Part shown: positions 1 through 8,995 of the stretch, in pieces
Layout: each line of letters starts with the position of its first letter
Position numbering within the stretch: position 1 is the first letter of the stretch
Origin: Adineta vaga
Taxonomy: Eukaryota; Rotifera
Direction: 5' to 3'
Length of the DNA stretch: 64,000 bases
NCBI GenBank assembly: GCA_021613535.1
Contig: CP075497.1
Coordinates: 3,286,001-3,350,000 of the forward strand
Notes under the pieces: model-generated
The model's input: the letters and a program-made list of their open reading frames with translations, nothing else
Told to the model about the DNA's origin: nothing
The model's database searches: none
Program-made: the position numbers and the translations under genes

Positions 1-657
1 CACAAGAATTAGAATTGAAAAAATTTGATCCGTAGTCTAAATTACACGATAACTCTCATGTGATACTGAATAGTAAATATTAAATAGTTTACATTGATTC
101 TTTTGTAAGATCAATTCATTTACACATTTTAATGGACAATCTGCATATTCGAAATGATACGAAGTATTTAGTCATTTATTTGTTCACTTCCAAAATTAGA
201 AGTTCTCTCTGAAGCTTCTGTATACGATAATAAATAATCATCATTGAAACGTTAAGATTTCTTATCGCAATATGTCAGTAAGTATTGACATCCATAAACT
301 TTTCGAGCTTCATCTCTCCTATTCCAAGAGAAATATATCTCTTTTGAGATATCAAATGTCAATACTATGGATATAATGATAGTCCTTTAGTAAATGTCGT
401 ATTTTTTTTCTTAGAGATGACAATAAGTTTTTACTATATACGTATCAATTGTGTCTGTCAACAGAAATTATTCTTTTTCTAATAATTAGAATAGCATTTC
501 GTCCGAATGTTTTTCTTTCACTGGAATAAATTATGGTAGTACTTATGAGTCAGGAACAAGCATGCGTACATATACAAAAGGAAAATATATGAATAGATCA
601 ATGGTATCAAGTATCTGGTAAGTGTTATACAACTGAATAAGTTCTGCATTTCTATGC
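1..657. other. Upstream non-coding region
   Basis: AT-rich sequence with no open frame of coding character on either strand. It presumably holds the promoter and 5' leader of the phosphodiesterase gene that starts at 658. No repeat or RNA gene was seen. Confidence 0.6.
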
Positions 658-1752
658 ATGTCTGTGAATAGGTTTGGTATTTTAATCTTTTTAAGTATTG
701 TGGATAATATTACATCATCATCCGTAGTAGTAATTGGACATCGTGGTGCATCTGGTTATCTTCCAGAACATACCTTACCTTCCAAAGCTCTTGCATACGG
801 TCAAGGTGTTCATTATCTCGAACAAGATGTTGCTCTATCGAAAGATAATATACCTATTGTTATTCATGATATTTATTTAGATGAAGTTAGTAATGTTGCT
901 AGTGAATTTCCTGGGCGTAATCGTTCAAATGGTCGTTTTTATGTAATTGATTTTACAGTCAAAGACATAAAACGATTACGTGCGAGTGAACGTTTCAATC
1001 GTCAAACAGGCAATCCAGTATTTCCAAATCGTTTTCCTCTTCATCAATCAACATTTCATTTAGTTACTTTAGATGAAGAACTCGAATTTATTGCTGGTCT
1101 CAATAAAGCAAATCTTGATAATAAAAGACAAGTAGGTGCTTATGTTGAAATTAAAGATATACCATTTCATGCGGCGGAAAATCGTTGGAATATAAGTGAA
1201 ATTGTTCTTGATGTCTTAAAAAAATATAATTATACAGAACGTAGTGATAACATTTATTTACAATGTTTTGATACTGACGAATTAATACGAATTCGTTTCC
1301 AACTAAAATCCCATTTGAAACTTATTGCTCTTTTAACCACTAATAGATATCGAAGTGAATATAGTCAAACAGATTATACATTTTGGACAAGTCGAAATGG
1401 AATAGCAAATTTATCAATGTTTGTTGATGGAATTGGTCCCCATCATACACAATTGTATGAACAAAATAATATCTTAGAACCATCCGAATTGTATTATGAA
1501 GCACGAAAACATAATTTAACTATTCATCCATATACATTTCGCAGTGATGTTAATTTAGAACCATTTCTCACATTTGATGTTATGTTACAATTTTTTATTG
1601 ATACTTTACAAATTGATGGTTTATTTACCGATCAACCAGATAAAGTAATTGCGTATATTAAGTCGAAAGAAGAACAATCAAATCAAGGAACAATGTTTCA
1701 TAGTTTTTCTTTTGCATTTCTCATGTTTTTCATTGTTATAATCACATTGTAA
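658..1752 (+). CDS. Secreted GlpQ-type glycerophosphodiester phosphodiesterase, copy 1
   Basis: A single-exon 364-aa protein. It should hydrolyse glycerophosphodiesters to glycerol-3-phosphate and an alcohol. The N-terminus is hydrophobic (MSVNRFGILIFLSIVD), like a signal peptide. The GDPD core follows: VIGHRGASGYLPEHT (catalytic His and metal-binding Glu, about residues 25-40), YLEQD, and VIHDIYLD (second His). Late blocks include YLQCFD, HPYTFRSD and DGLFTDQPDK. These blocks match the bacterial periplasmic GlpQ type and not the short animal GDE family. The last ~17 residues are hydrophobic (SFAFLMFFIVIITL), which would fit a GPI-anchor signal. The start is a true ATG just before the signal-like segment. 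A homologue lies at 2667-3844; this copy lacks that copy's intron. AATAAA-like sequence follows at ~1789. Family is near certain; anchoring and bacterial origin are inferred. Confidence 0.9.
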   Translation: MSVNRFGILIFLSIVDNITSSSVVVIGHRGASGYLPEHTLPSKALAYGQGVHYLEQDVALSKDNIPIVIHDIYLDEVSNVASEFPGRNRSNGRFYVIDFTVKDIKRLRASERFNRQTGNPVFPNRFPLHQSTFHLVTLDEELEFIAGLNKANLDNKRQVGAYVEIKDIPFHAAENRWNISEIVLDVLKKYNYTERSDNIYLQCFDTDELIRIRFQLKSHLKLIALLTTNRYRSEYSQTDYTFWTSRNGIANLSMFVDGIGPHHTQLYEQNNILEPSELYYEARKHNLTIHPYTFRSDVNLEPFLTFDVMLQFFIDTLQIDGLFTDQPDKVIAYIKSKEEQSNQGTMFHSFSFAFLMFFIVIITL

Positions 1753-1780
1753 AAGCAAACCGTAGTGTGTTTTTTTCATC

Positions 1781-1992
1781 TAAAACAAAAATAAATTATA
1801 CAACAGTCTAAATAAGTAAATGATACTTTTTGAGTACATCAAAACTATGAAAAAGTTCCTGTATAACTGTAATCATAATAAACAGAAATGATTTCATTTG
1901 GTATGAATATCTTTCTCTTAAATAATAGTAATACCATAGCTTTACATAAACAAACATTGATATATTCGTCTGGAAAATGTTGACCACGAATG
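1781..1992. repeat. Direct repeat, copy A, between GlpQ gene and relic
   Basis: About 210 bases that recur at 2416-2626 with many substitutions and small indels. Shared landmarks are a TAAAAC...AATAAA stretch, an ACTTTTTGAGTACATCA block, CTCTTAAATAATAGTAA and ACATTGATATATTCGTCT. The repeat lies 3' of the intact GlpQ gene here and 3' of the GlpQ relic in the other copy, so it marks a tandem duplication of a gene-plus-flank unit. It is not a recognisable mobile element. Confidence 0.8.
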
Positions 1993-2014
1993 TACTAAGT
2001 ACAATCATTGTGAT

Positions 2015-2391
2015 AGATATTTATTTGGATGCAGTATATAATGTATCTGAGGTATTTTCTGACCAAAATCGATTAGATGAAATATGTCTTGTAAATACTT
2101 TTCTTCTTACTTTTGTTGATATAAATCTATTCACAAATATAAAATTTCTCGATAACGAATCATTTTAATAGCTCAATATCGATATAATTTAGCATTTGAT
2201 TCTTATATGATATTCTGCATAGCATGGCAATCTTCGATTGACATTTTAGAATATGATAGTTTATTTTCGATGAAGCAGATAAAGTAATCACATATACTGA
2301 ATCGAAACAACAACAATCCAACCAGGGAATAAATTTTTATAGCTTTTCTTTCGTTATTTTCATGTTCTCCATTGTAATAATTATATTTTAG
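2015..2391 (+). pseudogene. Decayed GlpQ phosphodiesterase copy (relic)
   Basis: Two fragments of a lost third GlpQ gene. From 2015 the translation reads DIYLDAVYNVSEVFSDQNRL, matching exon 2 of copy 2, and it is preceded by TGATAG, which looks like the 3' end of the same intron. From about 2263 a second fragment reads KVITYTESKQQQSNQG and ends in a hydrophobic tail and stop, matching the C-terminus of copy 1 (IKSKEEQSNQG). The signal-peptide exon and the middle of the enzyme are missing, and the frame is broken. The relic thus has a 5' part like copy 2 and a 3' part like copy 1. It cannot encode an active enzyme. Confidence 0.8.
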
Positions 2392-2415
2392 AAGTGATTC
2401 CTATCCTTTTCCATG

Positions 2416-2626
2416 TAAAACAGAAATAAATCACACAACAGTCTAAACAAGTAAATGAAACTTTTTGAGTACATCAAGACTGTGAAAAGGTTTCGGTATA
2501 ACGACTATCAAAATAAACAGAAATGATATTCTTTGTTTGAATATCCTTCTCTTAAATAATAGTAACAATATAGTTTTGCATAAACATACATTGATATATT
2601 CGTCTAGAAAAGGTCGAGCACGAATG
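2416..2626. repeat. Direct repeat, copy B, between GlpQ relic and copy 2
   Basis: Diverged second copy of the repeat at 1781-1992. It ends about 40 bases before the start codon of the second intact GlpQ gene, so it probably also contains part of that gene's promoter region. Confidence 0.8.
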
Positions 2627-2666
2627 CCATAAATACAATTATTTTCGTTTGTATTTGCTGCCATTC

Positions 2667-3844
2667 ATGATGATATTCCAATTATGGTTAAGTACTCTAT
2701 TGTTGTTTTGTACTTTGAAAGATGTCCAAGGTCGATATCGACCAACTGTTATTGGTCATCGTGGTACAGCTTATCTACCTGAACTTAGTTTAGCAACGCA
2801 AGCGATGGGTTATGCATATGGTGCAGATATTGTTGAAATCGATGTTTGCCTGAGTCAAGATGATCAACTAATTGTCATACATGGTAAAAGTTGTATGAAG
2901 TATAAATGTTTGTAACTGATTTTGTTTTGATAGATATCTATTTGGACGCAGTAAGTGATGTAGCTGAAGTATTTCCTGGTCGAAATCAATCTGATGGTCT
3001 TCATTATGTCATTGATTTTACTCTTGAAGAGTTACGTCGTTTGAATATTCACGAACGTACAATACCATTCAACGGTACACAACGTTTCCCCTTACGATTT
3101 CCTTCAAATGCAAATGTTTCGTTTCGTCTTTCAACTCTGAATGAATCCATTGAATTATTACTTGGTCTTAATCGTGCAACTGGACAACAACGTCAACTTC
3201 TAATTGAAATCAAAAAACCTGAATATCATTTTCTATATAACAAATCTATTTCGTCTTCTGTATTAAGAACATTAGAAGCATACAATTTAACAAAATATAC
3301 CGATCCAATTATTATTCAAACATTCCATATCGAAGAATTAATTCATATTCGTCAAAATCTTCGAAGTGAATTGCGTTTATTTGCTTTGATGACATGGAAT
3401 TATATTAATGAATCATCAAGTAATTATGATTTTTATCGAAGTCGAGAAGGCATTAGAAATTTATCAACTGTTGTTCAAGCTATTGCACCATTACATGAAT
3501 TTCTTGTTAACTATGATTCAAACGGTGCAATCTTAGGTATGAGTAATTTGACAGCATGGGCACACGAATACGATCTTCACGTCTATCCATTTACATTTCG
3601 ACAAGATTTCTTCCCTGGTTCAAGTTTTGAACGACTTATTGAATATTTCTGGCATACTGTAAATGTAGATGGCTTTATAACTGATCATCCAGATGTAGTT
3701 CTTCGTTATTTACAAAAGAAAATAGTAACAACTACTTTAGATCATCATCATCATCATCCAAATCTCTCTTCATCCTTGTACTCATCAGTATTATTAACAT
3801 TGCTCTCAAGCATTCTGTTTCTATCCAAAATTTTCCTCTTTTGA
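2667..3844 (+). CDS. Secreted GlpQ-type glycerophosphodiester phosphodiesterase, copy 2
   Basis: Two exons, 2667-2883 and 2934-3844, joined across a 50-nt intron (GTAAAAG...TTGATAG) that splits the Asp codon of the IHD-IYLD motif. The product is about 375 aa. ATG at 2667 is chosen because it opens a clear signal peptide (MMIFQLWLSTLLLFCTLKDV); the frame extends upstream only through a TTG. Core motifs are VIGHRGTAYLPE, DIVEIDVCLSQDD, VIHDIYLD and late DGFITDHPD. The C-terminus has a His run and a Ser/Leu-rich hydrophobic tail, again like a GPI-anchor signal. The protein has several N-glycosylation sequons, fitting an extracellular enzyme. It is a diverged tandem paralogue of copy 1, which has no intron at this position. 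The likely role is scavenging glycerophosphodiesters outside the cell, which is inferred. Confidence 0.88.
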
Positions 3845-3989
3845 ATACTAAAATAGTTTCTTTTTATCAAAACTTATCTTTTATATGAACTCAATTTTTA
3901 TGTCAATGTTCTGTTTATTGTTTTTGTCATAATTTACAATAAAAAGAACAATTATATAGAATGAATCATCACTTTTCTTGTTTTCATCG

Positions 3990-4809
3990 TTAATTAGCAT
4001 TTAAATGTTCAGCAACAACTTCACCAATTTTACGATAACCTTTTGAATTTGGATGTGCTGCCCCAGGTTCAGTAAGACCAGGAGCATAAGGATCTTCTGA
4101 ATACATTTCATGACCAGCAAATGCTGTTTTGACGGATCCAATAAATCCAAAACCAACTTCTTCTGCTGCAGCTTTAACTGTATCTGAAAGGACATCCATC
4201 AAACGATGTGCATTGCCTTCATTAGGAATTTTATTTCCAACACTCAGAAAATCAACATACGGTACAGCATAAACCTTGGTACCTGGACGAACAGCTCCTT
4301 TGATTAATTTATAAGTGAATACAAGCTGTGGTTTAAGTGCAACTGTTCTATTTGCTGCTCCAGCATAGTCATTATATAATACAACTTGTTGAATTAATTG
4401 ACTTACACCTAGATCATTACCACCGATTGTAAAAACAACATGAGTTGCACTAGCTAATACGGATCCAGCTGTTGATAGTTGTGATGGTATATTTCCCGTT
4501 TTGGCTCCACCGACAGCAAAGTTTCTTGCTTGCCAATTGAGAATTTTACCTGCGATCAGAGGATATGATCCTGTTCCACCACTTGTGTACGAATCACCAA
4601 AACCAAGTATTAAATTGCTCGCTAATCAAATAGAATAAGAGAGAAAATATTACATCGCAAACTCATTACTCTTTTGATTCTTTCTCAAAATTTAATTACA
4701 GTAGACAAAAAGAATATCTACTGAATATGATCCATATGTAACACTCACATTGTTGTTGAGAAACAACGATCAGATTGAATACTAAAACGGCAAGGAATGG
4801 TCTCATCAT
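3990..4809 (-). CDS. Secreted SGNH/GDSL-family hydrolase, copy 1
   Basis: Two exons on the minus strand, 4809-4749 and 4621-3990, with a 127-nt intron (GTGAGT...TTAG). The product is about 230 aa and has a signal peptide (MMRPFLAVLVFNLIVVSQQQ). Family blocks visible: block I GFGDSYTSGG with the nucleophilic Ser (about residue 29), block II NFAVGGAK (oxyanion Gly), block III TIGGNDLG (Asn), and a C-terminal block AAHPNSKGYRKIG with the catalytic His. The usual Asp three residues before the His is not obvious, as in some bacterial-type SGNH esterases. The substrate (lipid or acetylated sugar ester) cannot be told. A second, damaged copy lies at 5518-6316. The start ATG follows from the signal peptide and the spliced frame. 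Confidence 0.85.
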
Positions 4810-5517
4810 TGTATTGTGCTGACAACGCCGGTAACAACAACAATAAAATAGATCATCAACTATATGAAGTAACCTATTTTACTAATTACTTTTATAACAG
4901 CGTGTTTTTTCTGCATATTAATAATAGCACCTGTGATAGAACAGTTGACACTCTTATATTTTAAGATAAGTATTAATATGAGAATGAGTTGAAACGATGC
5001 ACCTGTTCTACATACAAAGAGAACGCCGTGTCTCTTAAATAAAAATAATTTCGTTACTATGTAAGTGTGAAACTATATACAGAAATTGCAATGAAAGGCA
5101 AGGGCTATACTCTCTTTTACTGAAAAACTCGATCAGGTTTACTACTTAATCTCGCAGGCATCATATTTCAGAAAAAAAGAATCTATCACCCTGAATTTAT
5201 ACTACTAGTACAATGATTGTGTTCTTATCAATATTGTATACATGTATGAAAGTTAACGAAGTTCGTATTATACACATAATATTTATCACGACTATTAATT
5301 AAGAATAAACTACTTTAGCACAGAATAGAATATTATTTGTTTACAATACTTCTCTACAACTCAAATACAATAATGTATTGATCTTTAAAAAATATGTGAT
5401 TACTGTTGCGCACATGATTACAATTGCAATTTTGTGTTTATGTATAGTCATTGATTTTATTTTTTCACTGAAAAACAAAACAATATAAGAGAATCAACAC
5501 TTTTCTTGTTTTTATCA
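4810..5517. other. Intergenic region between the two SGNH copies
   Basis: AT-rich spacer of about 700 bases. It holds the promoter side of copy 1 and the 3' flank of copy 2. No ORF, RNA gene or repeat was seen. Confidence 0.6.
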
Positions 5518-6316
5518 TCAGTTGGCTTTTAAATGTTCAGCAACAACTTCACCAATTTTACGATAACCTTTTGCATTTGGATGTGCTGCACCAGATCCAG
5601 TCAGACCAGGAGCATAAGGATCTTCTGAATACATTTCATGACCAGCAAATGCTGTTTTGACGGCAGCAATATATCCAATACCAGCTTCGTCAGCTGCAGC
5701 TTTAATTGTATCTGCTATTACAGTCACCAAACGATGGGCATCGTTTTCATTGGGAACTTTGTTTCCAACGCTGAGGAAATCAACATAAGGTAAAGCATAG
5801 ATTTTAGTACTTGGACGAACAGCTCCTTTGATTAATTTATAAGTTAATACAAGTTGTGGTTTGAGTGCTATTGCTTTAGCTGCCACCATCGTGTAATTAT
5901 TTTTCAGAATAACCTGTTGAATAGCATCTCTCAATCCGAGGTCATTACCGCCAGTAGTCAAAACAATATGAGTTGCTCTTTGGAGGAAAAGACCAGTACA
6001 GATAATTGTCTTGGAATATCTGTTGTCAATGATCCACCTTTAGCGACGTTTTTGGCTTCCCAATTGAGTATTTTACCTGCGATTAGAGGATATGATCCTG
6101 TTCCACCAGCTGTGTACGAATCACCAAAACCAATGATTAGATTGGTTGCTATTCAAATAAAATAATAATAATAATAGAAGACAGATATTATTTTATTTCA
6201 AGACACATTTATTTGAAAATATTTTTCCTAGGATAAGTTTATGTGTAATACTAACATTGTTGTTGAGAAGCAACGATCAAGTTGAATGCTAAGCAAGCGA
6301 AGAATGGAGCCAACAT
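5518..6316 (-). pseudogene. SGNH/GDSL hydrolase, copy 2, with a one-base frameshift
   Basis: Same layout as copy 1: signal-peptide exon 6316-6256 (MLAPFFACLAFNLIVASQQQ), a 107-nt intron, and a second exon 6148-5518 that ends ...IGEVVAEHLKAN. Blocks GFGDSYTAGG, TTGGNDLG and AAHPNAKGYRKIG are all present. Between the blocks, at about 5978-6003, the copy has 26 bases where copy 1 has 27, so the upstream half (ending in ...TDIPRQL) and the downstream half (...RATHIVLTTGGND) are in different frames. Either this is a young pseudogene or the assembly has a one-base error. Apart from this the gene looks intact and close to copy 1, so decay, if real, is recent. Confidence 0.75.
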
Positions 6317-7019
6317 TGTATGTACTACAGCAATTGATTAAGGAGTTACCAACTGATTGAAAAATCGCTTTGTACTGGTTCCTTTTATAATTGTGCGATT
6401 TGTTTTTTTCTTGTCGTGATAATAACATTTGTGACCGAAAAGATACTGAAGTCAGGATTAATCAAACGACTTCAGTAGAAAAAAGTACACATGTACCTAT
6501 TCACGTGCAATCATAACGCCTCTGCTTTCAATACCAAAAACAATTTGATTATCTTTTTTCGACACAAAAGAATAAAATGATTTTTTTTTATTGAGAACGA
6601 AATCACAGCTGCTAATATGTGTAAGAGATGTTTTCATTGATTTCTAAAAATCGAGGATAAACGTATTCTTATCGATTAAAATACACAAAGGAAAATATGA
6701 TTTCTAAATCTGTTTTGATACGTTTGTCCTTGTTATTCAATTATGATTTTGTACACATATTAATATCAATCATATATGAACTTGAATAAAAAAAACAAAT
6801 ATTCTTTTTCGTTTCAACTTCAATCGTCGAGTATATCGAAGATATCCGAGATGTACATAGACACCCCCTTTAATAATTCGAAGTTACATCTCAGATTTCA
6901 TCGTATGTAAAAGACAAGATCAAGATATTATTGATTAACACAAAAAAAAAACGAGCGTTAACATTTCATTCTTTTGATTTCACAATATAAAACAGACGAA
7001 TTAAATTACATCAGAAAAT
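6317..7019. other. Intergenic region
   Basis: About 700 bases of AT-rich sequence with the promoter of the SGNH copy 2 on one side and of the small membrane-protein gene on the other. No gene was seen. Confidence 0.6.
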
Positions 7020-7701
7020 ATGCCCATTGCCAGTGGTTTCACACAAGATCCAAATCCAAATTACCTTGTATAAATCTTTAAAAAATCTCTTCTCTGATTG
7101 ATGTTTGTTTTTCTTTCCTCAATCTTTATTTATTCTTAGGTACGAAAACCAGGTAAAACAGAATATTTAGATGAATCAATTTATCATAAACAAGATCCTA
7201 CTTATGTTAGACCAGTCGAAGTATTTCTAACATAAATAGTTAATTATATACCTTTCTAAACTAAATTTCTACTAAATAGCCTGTTAAACGACCAATTATC
7301 AAGGAAACTATTTTCATGCCTGATCGTAAAGCACCACCCATCGTTTCCAATCGAGATATCTATACCGTAAATCTATATTTGCCGAAAAAATTCTCTTTAT
7401 CAACCAAATTCTAGGTTTCACCTGAACCGAATCCATCTGCTTATACAACAACAACAACAGATTCTCCACCAACGAGTTCATTCAATTTAATCCGTGCATT
7501 AGGTTTAAATGCTGATTGTCCATGTTGGTCATGGATTTGTATTCTCTTTGGTATTCTTCTTCTTCTTGGCCTTCTTGCTATGGGTCTATATTTTATTCTC
7601 GGTATGTTTATTTTTAAATCATGATTAAGAAAAATAACATAACGACTTAACAAAACAAATGTGTTATTTTCATTTTTTTAGATCGTGATAGAAAAACTTA
7701 A
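7020..7701 (+). CDS. Small single-pass membrane protein, five exons, unknown function
   Basis: A spliced gene too fragmented to show as one open frame. Exons are 7020-7067, 7140-7220, 7280-7366, 7415-7601 and 7682-7701, with introns of 48-80 nt, all GT-AG. The product is about 140 aa. It begins MPIASGFTQDPNPNYL, continues with a hydrophilic Pro/Lys-rich stretch (VRKPGKTEYLDESIY, PVKRPIIKETIFMPDRK), a TTTTTDSPPTSS linker, a CPCW motif and one transmembrane helix (ICILFGILLLLGLLAMGLYFIL), and ends with a short DRDRKT tail. It resembles a tail-anchored or type III single-pass protein. No family was recognised. All five exons keep frame, which supports the model. The stop codon shares TTAA (7698-7701) with the stop of the convergent kinase gene. 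Confidence 0.72.
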
Positions 7702-8393
7702 CCAATCATACTTCTTTTTCGTCCTCGTGCACGAACTTCTTCATATTTATTCATCGTTAATGTACGCTGTTTTTCATCTGTAATTGAACTCTTATATGCC
7801 TGAAGAATATTTGAAAAGAAAGATTTTGCTTTTTGATGTGTACAAATAATAGCACGTTCTAAAACATATAAATCTACTGCAAGTGCTTCGAGCATTTGAG
7901 TTTTATTTGGTACATGAGCACTTAAACCAAAGTCAATGAAATATAATTGCCCATTTTCTCTCAAAAGCATATTTGATGTTGTCAAATCACCATGTACAAT
8001 TTGTGCTTGATGAAGACGAGCAATAGTTGAACCGATCTTCTGTGCTAATTCTCCAAGTTTAGCTGTATTATTCTCTTGAATCAATATATCAATAACAGAT
8101 TTAACTGTAAGAGCATCATGTAAATCTTCCATAACAATAGTACGTTTAGTCCAATCAATATGATAAATTGAAGGTGTATGAATTCCTAATTGTTTAGCAC
8201 GAGTTAATAGACGAACTTCACCTTTAAGACGTTGAAGTGTAATGTTACTATCAAGATCAGGATGACGATAAGTTTTCACAAAACGTTCTTTAAGTATCGC
8301 ACGACGACCGAAATACAAACATCGAAATAAACGTGCTTCAGCACCTTGACAAATCAGTTCAATATTCGAATAGATAGGTGGAGCGGTTTCCAT
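7698..8393 (-). CDS. TP53RK: TP53RK/Bud32 (PRPK) atypical kinase of the KEOPS complex
   Basis: Single exon, 231 aa, the usual length for the family. Bud32 is the small atypical kinase/ATPase of KEOPS, which makes the t6A modification of ANN-decoding tRNAs; animal members are also called p53-related protein kinase. Motifs: glycine-poor loop QGAEARLF, the AILKERF lysine, LDSN...RLKGEVRLL, catalytic loop VHGDLTTSNM, metal motif IDFGLS, and the C-terminal basic tail EVRARGRKRSMIG typical of the family. ATG at 8393 opens METAPPIYSNIELICQGAEA. The minus-strand sequence just upstream has TTTCAGTTTCAG before AAAAAGCAA-ATG, which could be a trans-splice acceptor. It converges on the small membrane-protein gene. 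Confidence 0.95.
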   Translation of the reverse strand: METAPPIYSNIELICQGAEARLFRCLYFGRRAILKERFVKTYRHPDLDSNITLQRLKGEVRLLTRAKQLGIHTPSIYHIDWTKRTIVMEDLHDALTVKSVIDILIQENNTAKLGELAQKIGSTIARLHQAQIVHGDLTTSNMLLRENGQLYFIDFGLSAHVPNKTQMLEALAVDLYVLERAIICTHQKAKSFFSNILQAYKSSITDEKQRTLTMNKYEEVRARGRKRSMIG

Positions 8394-8995
8394 TTGCTTT
8401 TTCTGAAACTGAAAGGAAATATATACAATGATGTATAATCTCTAGTAAGAATGAAGCAATCCATGATTGAATTCTATCTCTCATTTCTGAATATTTCAAC
8501 TGACAAGGAAAAAAAGAGGTTAGATCTTTTGTTTTGTTTTTCATTAATTCATAAGATATTAAACTTGATTATTTGTTTGGCACAATGGAAGGAAAACAAA
8601 TGAATCGAATCGAACAACAACAACAACAACAACAATAGTAATAATAATAGTAAGAACAAATGAGAAAGAAAGAGAAATTATATGCATCAGACCATTAATT
8701 GAAGAATCAAAGACAAAAAAGATTATACACGCGCACACACACAAAAAATATATATGTATATAGAGAAAGAAGAATCATAGATGACTGCATACACATCTGA
8801 CAAAATAATCTTGATCAATTTCGATTGACAACAACACGAACAACAAGAAAAAAAGGGAACAATAAATGTTAAGATCTGCTCGAAGCACGAAAAGAAAAAG
8901 AGAGAAAAACAAATGCATTATTGAACATAAGTTCAGTTGATTATATCAAGATGAAGAAGAAACACTGTTCAAATGCATATAGATTCGAAGTTTTA
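8394..8995. other. Intergenic region with a CAA microsatellite
   Basis: About 600 bases between the TP53RK promoter side and the 3' end of the LRR-Ig gene. It contains a (CAA)n run near 8613-8635 and short CA and AT tracts near 8730-8760. No gene was seen. Confidence 0.6.

Noticed and set aside
1781-2626. Direct repeats as a possible transposon or LTR pair
   Set aside because: They are explained by tandem duplication of GlpQ plus flank; no terminal inverted repeats, target-site duplication or transposase was seen.
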